Part shown: positions 8,699 through 19,552 of the stretch, piece after piece | Numbering within the stretch: position 1 is the first letter of the stretch | Layout of the letters: each line of letters begins with the position of its first letter | Assembly: GCA_037176725.1 (NCBI GenBank) | Contig: JAZBRS010000060.1 | Span: forward strand, 54,278,001-54,342,000 | Length of the DNA: 64,000 nucleotides | Direction of reading: 5' to 3' | From: Posidonia oceanica | Taxonomy: Eukaryota > Streptophyta > Magnoliopsida > Alismatales > Posidoniaceae | Notes under the pieces: generated by a model | What the model was told of the DNA's origin: nothing | Database searches by the model: none | The model's input: the letters and a program-made list of their open reading frames with translations, nothing else | Position numbers and translations under genes: made by a program

Positions 8699-11600
8699 TG
8701 TTGACACCCTATTTTGACAGGCTTGAATCAATTGGAATCTTCTGGTGACTTATGGATCCAAACCTAGGTCAAAACTACACAATCCTTCTCATCCTACCCT
8801 TCAAAACAAGCCTAAACTTAACCCAAGATTGCACCCCTTTCCTAAGCCCAAAAACTACCCAAAAACCATAAGAAAACTCACCATTTCCAACTTAGCAAAC
8901 CTACCCAAACACTTAGAAATTTCCAACCCAAAACCACTTCGAAAAACCCTAGAAAACCTAGGTAAAACTACCCTTTTTCTATACCTCAAAACCCTTGCAA
9001 AACTTTCCCAAATCTAAACCAAAGCCCTAGGTCCAACACTAGAGACCCTAGGCTACACACTCCCCAAATTGCACTTCTTTTCAAAACTTCTAACCCCTCC
9101 ATTTCACCAAATTATCCTTTTCTCTCTCCTAGATTATTCTTTTCTCTCTCCTCTCTCTCTCTCTCCTGATTATCCTCTTTCTTTTCCCCCCTTCTCTCCC
9201 TTTTTCTTGCCTGGCTGTGGGGCCCCCTTGTGCTTCTATCTCTTCTCAATCTTATTCCTATTTTTATCTTATTTTTAGAATTTTCTTTAACCTCCAAAAA
9301 AATTATTTTCTTTCAACACCTCTCTTTCCTCTTTATTCCTCCATTTCTCCCTTTTCTTCTTCCTTTTCCTTTTCTTTTCCTTTCTCTTACTAAATCCCTA
9401 AGAAATCCTTAAAAACCTCTAAAACTCTAAAACAAGAGGAAAGCAAACCAAAACCCTAAAAGAAATAATTAAAAACATTAAACAAACAATTAAAAAACCG
9501 AAGCCTAACTAAATCTAACTAAAGCCAAAAACCAAGAATGCAAGCTAAAAAATGCAAAACAAACAAAAAGAAAATGCTGTAAAATCAAGGAAAAAACCAA
9601 AATGTAATCAAAATAGGTAAAAGTAAAATCCTATTAAAAACAACCAAGAAAAAAAATCCTAAAAGAAAGAAAACACTTAAGAAATGCAAGGGCTAATAAT
9701 TAGGAAGGAAAAACCTAACTTAACAATCCTCAAAAGAAAAAATTGAAAACTTAATTAAAAATAAAAACAAATAATCAAAAATCTAAAATCTAAAAACACT
9801 TAATTAAAAACTTAACAAGAAGACCTAACATAAAAAAAATATTAAAAGAAATTAAGAAACAAAAACAGATTAAAAAAGACCTAACAAAAATCCCTAAAAG
9901 ACTAAAATCAAAAGTCTAAAACTCACCCCAATTAATCTAAAAACAAACTTTAAAAAAAACCCTAATTAACACCCCAAGTACTTAACAAGAAAAACATAAT
10001 TAAAAAACAACTTAAAAGATTTAACAAACATTTAATCAAAATCAAAAACAAATCAAAAACAAAGAAAACCCTAAAAACCCTAATCAAAACTAAATCTCTT
10101 TAAACCTAATTAACTATTAACAAAACAATCACTAAAAAACTTAATCAAAGTCCTAACTTTAAACACAATCATTCTAAAAACCTTTTCTACTTTTATTTTA
10201 TTTTTATCTATTTTATTTTTTCTTCTTACTCTTCCTCTTTCCTTTCCTTCCTTTCTTCCTTTCTTTCTACTTTTCTTTCTTTTCTTGCTGGGCCTAGTCC
10301 AGCCCATTCTCCCCACCACCTCTCCCTCTTCCCTTCTTTCTTTTCTTTCTTTTATTTCTCCTTTCACACGGCCCGGCCCACGCCCGTAGCTTCCTCCTTC
10401 CTCCCTCCTTCTTCTTCTTCTTCCTCAAGTCCTCCTTCCTCCCACCAGCAGTCTCCCTCCATCCTCTTCAAATTCAATTTCAACTTCTCCCTCTCGATCC
10501 CATCAGCTCCAGCTCGCACCTTCCTCATTCACGTCTCAACGGCTTCTCTAGGGGCATTTATTGCCCGTCACCCTCGTCGGCCGCCTCCCTTCACCTTAGC
10601 TGCAGTTGCTCCCACCGGTGGCAATTCAAAATCCACTGCGCTCCACTCCATCCCAGCTGCTTAAAAACCTCCAGCCTTCTTCTCCTCTTTCGCCTTTTCG
10701 TCGTCCGAGAGAGAGTGAGAGAATCCAGAGCATCCAGCATCCAAATCCCCTCGTCCCACTGAAAATTCGAGCCTCTTCTTCCTCTTCCATTCCACTGAAA
10801 CCAGAGCATCCAACAACCCAGCAGATCTTTCCCAATTCCTTCCCTAAATCCACCCAAACAACCACCATCTCAGTGCCCCATTCCACGATCAAAATCCAGC
10901 CCAAACCACCTCCCAATCACCCTGAAACTCACAGCCGAACCCAACTCCCACTTCCTTTGAAATTCCCAGCACAACACCCCACTGAACCTTCCCAAACTTC
11001 TTCACCTAACTCACCAGAACTCCACCTCTCCGACCCACTTGAGCCTCGGCCTCCTTCTCCCTCATAGGCTAAACCCTCCACCACAAACACTTAACTCCGA
11101 CTCTACCAGAAAATCACCCGACACCTCAATCTTCCTCTCCAGTCCACCACGACCCAATTCAACCCCCCAGAGACCATCACCAAACCTCTAGCATGCCGCC
11201 GGTACCCTCCGGTTGATCCAGAAGGTAGCAGACACCTCCACCCACCTCCGGCTGCTTTTCAAGCACCCACTAAAGCCAGTTTTCGCGCCGACCGTCGAAG
11301 CTTTGCTCTGAGCATCCAGGAAGCTCTGGAGTGCTTCACTGAGGAGATCCAGACGCTCCCGAGCCATCGACAGTGCCTGCAACCACCGGACGACCTCCGC
11401 CGGCAAGCACTGAAGCCACCTACGTCGGGGGGACGACCTAGCCTGCGAAACAGGTACCATCTCCTCCCATTAGTTTAGTTTTTCCCTTTGCACACCATTT
11501 GCATTCCATGCATTGTTTTTGCTTTCTGATTTCTCGAGCATGTAGAATAGGACTTCCTCTTCTTATCTATCAACTCTGCTTCCTCTTTTCGCGTACTCCC

Positions 11601-13063
11601 AGTGCTTTGTGTTGTGTTTCCCCTAGATTCACCACTAATTGCGACTTTCTTCCCCCTTTTCCACGATCCAATCGCATCGCAAGCTCTTGGCAGCGTGCGA
11701 GACACATCGTGGGACATTTTGGTGGGAAACAGTCACAAAACAGTGGTAACCCTTCCACTTGCTTCCCTTCCCCTTTGTAGGTCTTCACACCTACTTTGCG
11801 TGGTCTTTAAACAGTGCTCGTTCTCACACATGCGCTGTTTACCTCTCCTTTGCTTCTCCTGCTCTTTTTCTCAGCATTTGTATTTGCATGGTTTTATCGA
11901 TGTTTTATTTCGCCTGCTTTGGCACCGTTTTGCGTGTCCGCTTTGCTTTTGGCACCGTTTCGTGTGCTAGTCTGTTTTTGGCACCGTTTTGCAAGCCCGC
12001 TTTGCTTCTGGCACCGTTTCGCGTGCTCACTCTATTTTTGGCACCGTTTCGCGTGCCTGCTCTGCTTTTGGCACCGTTTCGCATGCCCGCTTTGTTTTTG
12101 GCACCGTTTTGCATGCCCGCTTTGCTTTTGGCACCGTTTCACATGCCTGCTCTGTTTTTGGCACAATTTCGCGTGCCGCTTTGATTTCTCACACTGTTTC
12201 GCTTGCTGCTTTGCTTTCCGCACTGTTTCACGTGCCGCTTTGTTTTCTTACACCGTTTCGCGTGCCGCTCTTGTCTTTTACGCCGTTTTGCATGCCCGCT
12301 CTGTCTTTTGCAACATTTTGTGTGCCACTCTCGTTTCTCGCGTTGTTTAGTGTGTTTTATGCCGTTTTCCCTTGCATGTCGCCTGCATTGCTTGGTTTTA
12401 CTGCAGTTTTGCTTTTCCGTCTGCATTTGCATATAGGGTAGTGATGCTTACTGCTTGGAGTTCTCACGAGCCAGGTTTCGACTGGTTCGGAACACAGACA
12501 GCGCTGCTGAGCACTTAGACTGCACGTTTACTTCCCTGCATTGCATCCCACCACTTAGAGCACACCGGTGAGCATTCATTCAAGCATTCATTGGCATTTA
12601 GGCATTCAAACCTGCATTTCCCTGCGTATGCGAGTATAAGCCTAGAAAGACCGATTCTTGGGTGTGTCGGGGGTGCCTAACACCTTCCCCACACGTAACA
12701 GGAGTCCTTGCCCAGTCTTTTGTCCCGCAATGACCATATTGCCCTTATCCTAGGCATGAGTCATATCATTTGCATTCATTTGCATTTGTTTTCTTTTGCA
12801 TTGCTTTGCATTGCATCCTTTGCTTGGTTTTGCGTGTTAACTCACGTATTTCCCTCGGTTTTCCTAGTCTCCCGATAATGGACACAGTGGCGACTCTGAA
12901 TTGTCTTATCTTCTTCTTTTCTTATCTTTTCTCCCCTGTTTTAAGTGTTTTCGAGTTGAGCCCTCCTCCTCGGAGATAGCCGCTTATAGTGAACCTGATT
13001 CCGATCGGTGCACGCGAGCTCCTGGCAGTGTGCATGGACGATCTGAAAACCGGGATTACTACA
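8699..13063 (+). mobile_element. Solo LTR of family B, nested in LTR C, internally deleted
   Basis: Begins TGTTGACACCCTATTTTGAC and ends GGGATTACTACA; no PBS follows. Flanks GCTGC (8694-8698) and GCTAC (13064-13068) look like a target duplication with one change. It matches the 3' LTR of element B (60609 onward) closely for about 2.8 kb, including C/T-rich, A-rich (9400-10180) and GC-rich zones, then departs at about 11490, where it jumps to sequence matching later parts of LTR A (about 30165); roughly 1.6 kb seems missing. No internal genes remain, as expected from LTR-LTR recombination. Apparent frames inside are low-complexity by-products. Confidence 0.82.
11925..12345 (+). repeat. Tandem repeat GGCACCGTTTCGCGTGCC in family B LTR
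   Basis: About fourteen degenerate units of some 30 bases built on GGCACCGTTTCGCGTGCC followed by a T-rich spacer. Shorter forms occur in LTR A (30595-30780, 49760-49945) and on the minus strand at about 16800-17040, so it is an old LTR component, located upstream of the conserved GCATATAGG block. Confidence 0.8.
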
Positions 13064-15698
13064 GCTACCCTGCCTACATCGTGCATATTTTTGATGTTAT
13101 AATCCGATCCATGCTTGCTTAGAGATGCCTGGCCCCTATGGCACCCATGCTTAGGTTTGCTAGGTCTCTTCAAGTTACATGCTTTCTTTTTGCAAGTTTT
13201 AGGCTTATACTCTCATGCATGTTCCCGTTTTATCTTGTCTTCTTGGATTAAATGCTTGCCATGCTTCCTGTGGATATTTCTTTCTTGTTATGGCATGTTT
13301 CAGTAGTTGCATGCATGTAGGTGGGGTCTGAGCTGAGCTCCCCCTTTAGAACAGGTGAGTCTGCATGCTTGGGTCATTGGACGCCAGAGCCTTCAGCGTC
13401 CAACGTTGGACACTGCTGGCTCTAGCGTCCAACGTCCTGACCTCCCCATCTTTGGTTCAAAGCTTGCATGTCTTCTTGATCTGGTTCTTTGCATGTCTCT
13501 TGTGTTTTTATGCACACTTAGCCTCTCTAGCAACTGTTCTTTAACTTCTTTGAATTATTCTGGCTATTTTATGCATGTTTTTTGTGTGCTGTGCCTCCCA
13601 AAGTGTTGTACGCTGCTGGTGCTGGCGTCCAACATTGGACGCCGGCCTAGCTCATGTCCAACACCCTGGTTGTGTATTTGACCTGGCACGGACCCCAGGT
13701 AAGGTCTGATTGCATCTTTTATGCTCCCCTCGTTTGCTTGTTTGTCCTATGGACATCCAGTAGCCCAATTGCATGCTCCCACCCTTTTTATTTTATTTTA
13801 TTTTTCTTTTAGTTTGTTTTTTGTTTGCTTCCTCTTCTCTCTGTCTTCTGGCCTGAGTTAGACGTCTACCACTATGGCGTCTAACGTTGGACGCCATGCC
13901 TACCGGTGTCCAACAACCTGTTTGTTCTGACCCTTAATCTTGGCCTACCCCTTTGCTCTAATCCCCTCCTAATCCTCTGTTAAGTTAGTCCTACATCTCA
14001 TGCACCTCTTGCACTGCATTTCTGCATCTGCATTGCATCCATATCGCCTGCATGCATTCATTTTTCTCAAAAGCATGGCTTGGTTTTTGGATGGCCAGAT
14101 CTCAGCGTCCAACATTAGATGCTGTCAATCTGAGCGTCCAACACCCTCTGCCCCCTTTTTTCTTCTTTTCTTTTTTCAAGAATCAACTTGATCTTGCTTC
14201 TAATTTCTGGGCCTTGTGTTTTGATTTCCCAGCATGCTCTATCAATCCTTGGATTTTTACATTGCATCAAATCCCTATTTTCCAAGTTTACATCGCATGT
14301 TTTCTGCATTTTGGTTTCTGCCTGTGTAGGACACGAGCTATTCCAGCGTCCAACATTGGATGCTGCTGCTAGTCGCGTCCAACACTTGCTGTAAGCTGCA
14401 TCTCATTTTAAATGCCGAATCCGTTTCGATCGCCGCCCCTGTGCATTTCGCTGGTCCTGGTACATGCCCACAGCACCCTTGCATGTTGTCGAGACCCTAT
14501 TTTGATTTTGCACCTTGCCCTACACTTTTTTCCTCTTTGCACCTAGGTCCTTCTCTTTGCATTCTTGCACGCATTGCACCCCTATCATTGCACCTAGTAT
14601 CTTAGGACACTTTTGAGCACTCTTAGCTCCCATGCATATGGGAGGCCCCGTCCTGCACACCCCTAGGACCTCTTTGCACTTAGATCCATTCTTCTCCCCT
14701 GTTCTTGGCCCTCCTGCCTTGAAGCCTGCATATCTTCCGATCTGACAGTCAGATCTTCGCAATCAAGCTACCTGGACAACCCCGGTGGAGTGCACTTCAA
14801 CGTAGGCCAAGCACTTCTCAGATCAGGCTTCAGATCTCCAAGGTAAATCCTTCTGAACCATTGCATATCATTTATCGCATTTGCATGCATTGTTTTCATG
14901 TCTCGTTTTCCGTGCATATAGATTAGGGCCTCCCCCTTTGCCTATCTACTCTGCTTCCTCCTTTCGCGTCTTCTTAGTATTTTTGGGTTGAGTTTCCCCT
15001 CGGATTCACTACTGATTGCGGCCTTCTTCCCCCTTTTCCACGATTTGATTGCGCAGCAAGCTTTGGGCAGCGTGCGAGACACATCGTGGGACGGTTTAGT
15101 GGGAAACAGTCACAGAATAGTGGTGATCCCTCCACTTGCTTCCTTTCCCCTTTACAGGTCTTCACACCTGCATTGTGTGGTTCTTCTGTGTTTGTTCTTG
15201 CGCTCACATCGCTTATCTCTCCTTTACATCTGGTCTGGCAGCCCTAACTGCCTATTTGACGCCTGTCATGTCGTCTAATCTTCCCCTTTGCCTGTCATAC
15301 CCCTGCATTGCGTGGCTTTTTTTGAGGTTTTGCTTTTACTTCCGCATCGCTTGTTTTCTCATCTGGATTTGCGTTTGCCTTTGCTTGCCGTACCCCTGCA
15401 TTGCGTGGTTTTTCTAATGTTTTGCTTTTGCAATCGCATTGCTTGTTTTTCGCCCGGATTTGCCTTCCCCTTTGCTTGTCATACCCCTGCATTGTGTGGC
15501 TTTTCCAATGTTTTATTTTCGCTTGTTTCTCGCATCGTTTTGCGTGTTTGACGTTGTTTTCCCTTGCATGTCGCTCGCATTGCCTGGTTTTACCGCCGTT
15601 TTGTTTTATCGCCTGCATTTGCATATAGGACAGTGATGCTTATCGCCTGGAGTTCTCACGAACCAGGGTTCGCTTGGTTCGGAACATAGACAGTGCTG
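13064..15698 (+). mobile_element. Element C 3' LTR, right part
   Basis: Continues LTR C past the solo LTR: palindromic modules to 14392, then blocks that line up with LTR A in order (CACACCCCTAGGACCTC near 14657, a splice-donor-like site at 14842/14843, ACGATTTGATTGCGCAGC near 15040, and GCATATAGG...GGTTCGGAACA ending about 15698). It then stops abruptly at the inverted block, so the LTR end is missing. No gene. Confidence 0.65.
13376..14392. repeat. Palindromic TTGGACGC/GCGTCCAA modules in LTR C (right group)
   Basis: Modules at about 13376-13437, 13602-13665, 13858-13911, 14103-14144 and 14343-14392, of the same build as the left group. Confidence 0.75.
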
Positions 15699-16110
15699 GA
15701 AAAACACAAAGAAAGAGGAGAGCAAAGAGCAGGCAAAGCAAGCAAAACAATGCAAGCAAAAAGCCAAGAAGGAAGGTCGGAGTCCGAATCCTTAGCAAAG
15801 TTGCCACTGTGCGACTTGCTTGGAATCGACACGGGCGAGCGAGCAAATAAACAAGGCAAAGGCACAAAGCAAGCAAAGGAAGCAAAACCCAAGCGACGAA
15901 AAGCCAAAACGAAAGCCGGAGTGCTAGTCTCCCCAACGAAGTCGCCAGTGTCGACTTCGCTGGGCAAAGCAGACAGGCAGGCAAGCAAGCAAAAGCAAGG
16001 CAAAGGGCATAAGGCAAACAAAGACACAAAGGCAAGCAAAGATGCAAAAGCAAGCGAACGAAAAGCCAGAACAAAAGTCGGAGTGTGAGTCTCCCCAGCA
16101 GAGTCATTAC
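15699..16110 (-). mobile_element. Inverted retrotransposon leader with degenerate PBS
   Basis: Read on the minus strand from 16110 down, this starts with a PBS-like GACTCTGCTGGGGA, then leader sequence containing two more PBS-like units (GGCGACTTCGTTGGGGA and GGCAACTTTGCTAAGGA), each followed by an ACTCCG.CTT phrase. It matches the plus-strand leader of element B (18111 onward). Long open frames here on both strands are low-complexity artefacts. Confidence 0.7.
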
Positions 16111-18110
16111 TGTAGTAATCCCGGTATTCAGATCGTCCATGTATGCTGCCAAAACTCGCGTACACCGATCAGAATTAGGTTCACTATTAACGGGTGATCC
16201 AAGAAGGAAAACTTAACTTGAAAACAATTAAAAAAGGGAAAAAAGGAAAGAAAAGAAGAAGATAAGACAAAGAGTCGCCACCATGTCTATTAAGTCGGGA
16301 GACAAGGAAAACCAGGGAAATGCGTGAATAAACACGCAAAACCAAGCAAAAGATGCAATGCGATGCAATGCAAATGAAATGGGATGCAATGAAATGCAAA
16401 TGATGTGACTCGTGCCTAGGATAAGGGCAATATGGTCATTGTGGGCCATGAGAAAGGGCAAGGACTCCTGTTACGTGTGGAGAAGGTGTTAGGCACCCCT
16501 GACACGCCCGAGAATCGGTCTTTCTAGGCTTACGCTCGCATACGCAAGGAAATGCATGCTTTGAATGCCTAAGTGTCATGAATGCCTAATTGAATGCTCA
16601 AGTGTGTGCTCTAAGTAATGGAATGCATGCAAGGAATTAAACGTGCAATCTAAGTGCTCAGCAACGCTGTCTATTTTCCGAACCGAGCGAACCCTTGTCT
16701 GTGAGAACTCCAAGCAGTAAGCATCACTACCCTATATGCAAATGCAGGTGATAAAACAAAACAGCGGTAAAACCAAGCAATGCAGGTGACATGCAAGGAA
16801 AATAGGAGAAACCACGTAAAACGGTGCGAGAAACGAAAGCAGGCACGCAAAATGATGCAAGAAACGAAGCAGGCATGCAAAACAGTGCAAGAAACGAAGC
16901 AGGCTCGCAAAACGATGCAAGAAATGAGGGAAAACAGGAGTGGGCACGCAAAATCATGCAAATGCAAGCAAAATAGGGTGTAGGCACGCAAAACGATGCA
17001 AATGCAAGCAAAACAGTGCAAATGTATGCAAAAATGTGAGGAAAGGACTTAAATGTGATGAAAATGCAAACCTAGGGACCTGAATGCAACTAAATGCACA
17101 CTTAGGGACCTATATGCAATGATTTTGAAAAGTTAGGGACCTAAATGCAATGATTTTGAAAAGCTAGAGACCTAAATGCAAATAAATGCAAAGTTAGGGG
17201 CCTAAATGCAATGATTTTGAAAAGTTAGGGACCTAGATGCAATAAAAATAAGTTTCTGGGTTTTTTAGTAATGCAATAAGGTTTTAAAATAGGATTAAAT
17301 GAAATCTAAATGGACTAAGGACCTAAATGCAAATATAATAAAATGCAGGGTCTGGAATGCAATGCAATATGGAAAAATGCAATTTAAATGAATGCTGTGA
17401 GTGCATGCAGTGGACTAAAATGCACACTAAATAAATGCAGGGGGTAAAATGCATTTTAATATGGTAAAGTATGAAATTCAATGATTTTTCTAACATGGAG
17501 AGGACTAGAAAGTAAATGAAATAAAATATAGAATAAAAGTGCAATGTAATATGGTAAAATATGAGATTAAATAAAATTAACAACTGAACAGAGGACTGGA
17601 AAGTAAATAAAATAAATAGCAGGAGATAAATGCAATGTAATAAGCTAAAAACATGACCTAGATGATATTAATCAATTGGAGGACATAGATGCAAAATAAA
17701 TAAATAGTTGGACTAAAAACTAAGAAACAGTAAAGTATTTTGAACTGCAACAGGACTAAAATGCAATAAAAATAAATTACGGGGCTAAAACTAAAAAATA
17801 ACAAAAAGCTTTGGACTACAGAGGGACTAAGATGTAATTAAAATAAATAACTGGGCTAAAAGTAAATGATATCATAAGTTTTTAAACTACAACAGGACTA
17901 ACATGTAAATAAAAGAAACTACAGAGATTAAATGCAATGTAATATAGTTTTAATTCAAAATAAAATCAAACTTAAACTACAGCTGGACCTAAGTGCAAAT
18001 GAACAAAACAGAAAGGAACAAGTGCAATGCAATGGAAAAATACCTAAGCTAAGAAAAAAAATAACTCTAAAGCCAACTAATGGAAAAAAAATAACTCTAA
18101 AGCCAACTAC
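16111..18110 (-). mobile_element. Inverted LTR fragment (family B-like end)
   Basis: On the minus strand the LTR ends GGGATTACTACA at 16111, as in the solo B LTR. Moving right, it holds the GTCGGGGGTGCCTAACACC-type block (near 16490), the GGTTCGG/GCATATAGG block (16670-16740), CACCGTTTTGCGTGCC repeats (16800-17040) and a long zone (17040-18110) that on the minus strand is rich in GCATTTAGGTCCC words, like LTR A around 29000-29400. It joins the plus-strand PBS of element B at 18110/18111. Confidence 0.7.
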
Positions 18111-18128
18111 TGGCGACTCCGCTGGGGA
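18111..18128 (+). promoter_or_regulatory. Primer binding site of element B
   Basis: TGGCGACTCCGCTGGGGA fits the 3' end of a tRNA ending in CGCCA; this type is attributed to tRNA-Arg in Ogre-like elements. It primes minus-strand DNA synthesis. The LTR normally ending just before it is not there; an inverted fragment is. Confidence 0.8.
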
Positions 18129-18254
18129 TGCTAGACTCCGGCTTTCGCCTTGGCTTTCGCTCGCTTAGGATTTGCTTTCTTTGTTTACCTTTGTGCCCTT
18201 TTCCTTGCTTTTGCTTGCTTGCCTGCCTGTCTGCTTTCCTAGCGAAGTCGACAG

Positions 18255-18272
18255 TGGCAACTCCGCTGGGGA
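18255..18272 (+). repeat. Second PBS-like copy in element B leader
   Basis: TGGCAACTCCGCTGGGGA lies 144 bases after the first PBS, preceded by GACAG and followed by the same GATGCTAGACT phrase, showing a tandem duplication of about 144 bases. A weaker third relic (GGCTACTCCGCTCAGG) is at about 18396. Confidence 0.75.
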
Positions 18273-19552
18273 TGCTAGACTTCGGCTTTTGTTTTTGGCT
18301 TTTCGCCTGCCACTTTTGCAGTTCTGCTTGCCTTTGTTTGCCTTCTGCGCCTGTTTTGCTCACTTTTCTGTGCAAACTCATAGCGAGTCGCCTCGTGGCT
18401 ACTCCGCTCAGGTTTTGCACCTCCTTTGCCTTGGTTTGTGCTCTATTTTGCTCTGCTTTGCCTCTGTTGCTTGTTTGCTTGCCTATTTCCTTGCTTCTGC
18501 TCTTATTTGCTTACTTGTCTTTACTCTTCTTATCTTGCTTACTTATTATTGCTTTATTTCCTGCATAATGCATGTCTACATACTTGTTTGGCAACAATGC
18601 ATGCTTTTTGAATGATGAATGCTTTCTTTTACACACTTGCTATGACACTACGCACGCACATGCCTTGTATACAAGCCTTTTGATGTGGTGAACTCACAAA
18701 CACTCGCACATGCCATGTACTTGCCTTTTGCTGTGTTGTATGCTGTTTGCTTGCCGTATTTGACTGATTTTCTTCCTTTTCGCACATGCCATGTCTAAGA
18801 TAGTAGAGACTGTTTGCTTTCCCTATGGTTAACTAAAAATGGCAAGTAAAAAGAACTTCTAGGAGCAACTAGAGACCTCAAACAATCTTGCACCCCCTTG
18901 GGTTAATAAAATGCGCAAGATAAAAAACTTTAAGCATTCGCATAAGCATCATATAGGGTATGCATTCTTCTCCTCTGAGTCTACCTACTAGTATGCAAAG
19001 GACGGTCCCGACCCCTTGTTCCACCGCTTTTGGTGTGGGTCAAGTCAGTCGGTCTGTCCCCCCTTTGTCCAGGGGTCGTGTCGGTGTAGTGGAGTGTACT
19101 GCCCACGCTTTGGCGGGGTCAGGGCCACCAACGCACCATCCTGTTATTTCCTCAACTTTGGCTAGGAGTTCGACAGGGAGCCTACTTTTTCTAACCTAAG
19201 TCGGTGACCCGTACACCTGGGGATGCCCGAAGTAGACCACCTACTAGGATACATTAGATAGGTGAGGGGGGCATACTAGAAAGCATGCATATCATTCATG
19301 CCATCTAACTTAACTCATTTGCATCTGTCTTTCAGTTTCTAATCCCTATTTGTCTCTGTTTGTGTCAGCAGTGATCGGTAAGCGAGTTCCCCTTGCTGGA
19401 GCTTGAGTACCGACCCTTTCTGATACTCTTGTTGCGACCTTGTTCGCGACCATTCCCTTTCTAAGCTATCCGCCTTTGCGACGATAGCTCCTATTAGGAA
19501 TCGCCGTTTGCATACCTGTCGCAGCCCTATTCTCACACGCACTAGGTCAGCA
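18273..19552 (+). other. Element B untranslated leader
   Basis: T-rich and without a gene. It lines up with the leader of A (31437-32749), including the block around ACGCACGCACATGCC, and ends with a pyrimidine run and TGTGTCAG (about 19368), a possible splice acceptor, then GATCGGTAAGCGAG and the Gag start region. Confidence 0.6.

Noticed and set aside
10606..11067. 153-codon Pro/Ser-rich frame in B LTR (and 62498-62986)
   Set aside because: Low-complexity C-rich LTR sequence; no conserved start and no domain.
14483..14510. TGTCGAGACCCTATTTTGA as a further LTR start
   Set aside because: The following sequence runs in order with the inner part of LTR A (around 29590-30130), so it is better read as the interior of LTR C.
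15640..16152. Minus-strand 170-codon Leu/Cys-rich frame resembling a membrane protein
   Set aside because: It overlaps the inverted leader with PBS-like repeats; the hydrophobic look comes from T-rich untranslated sequence.
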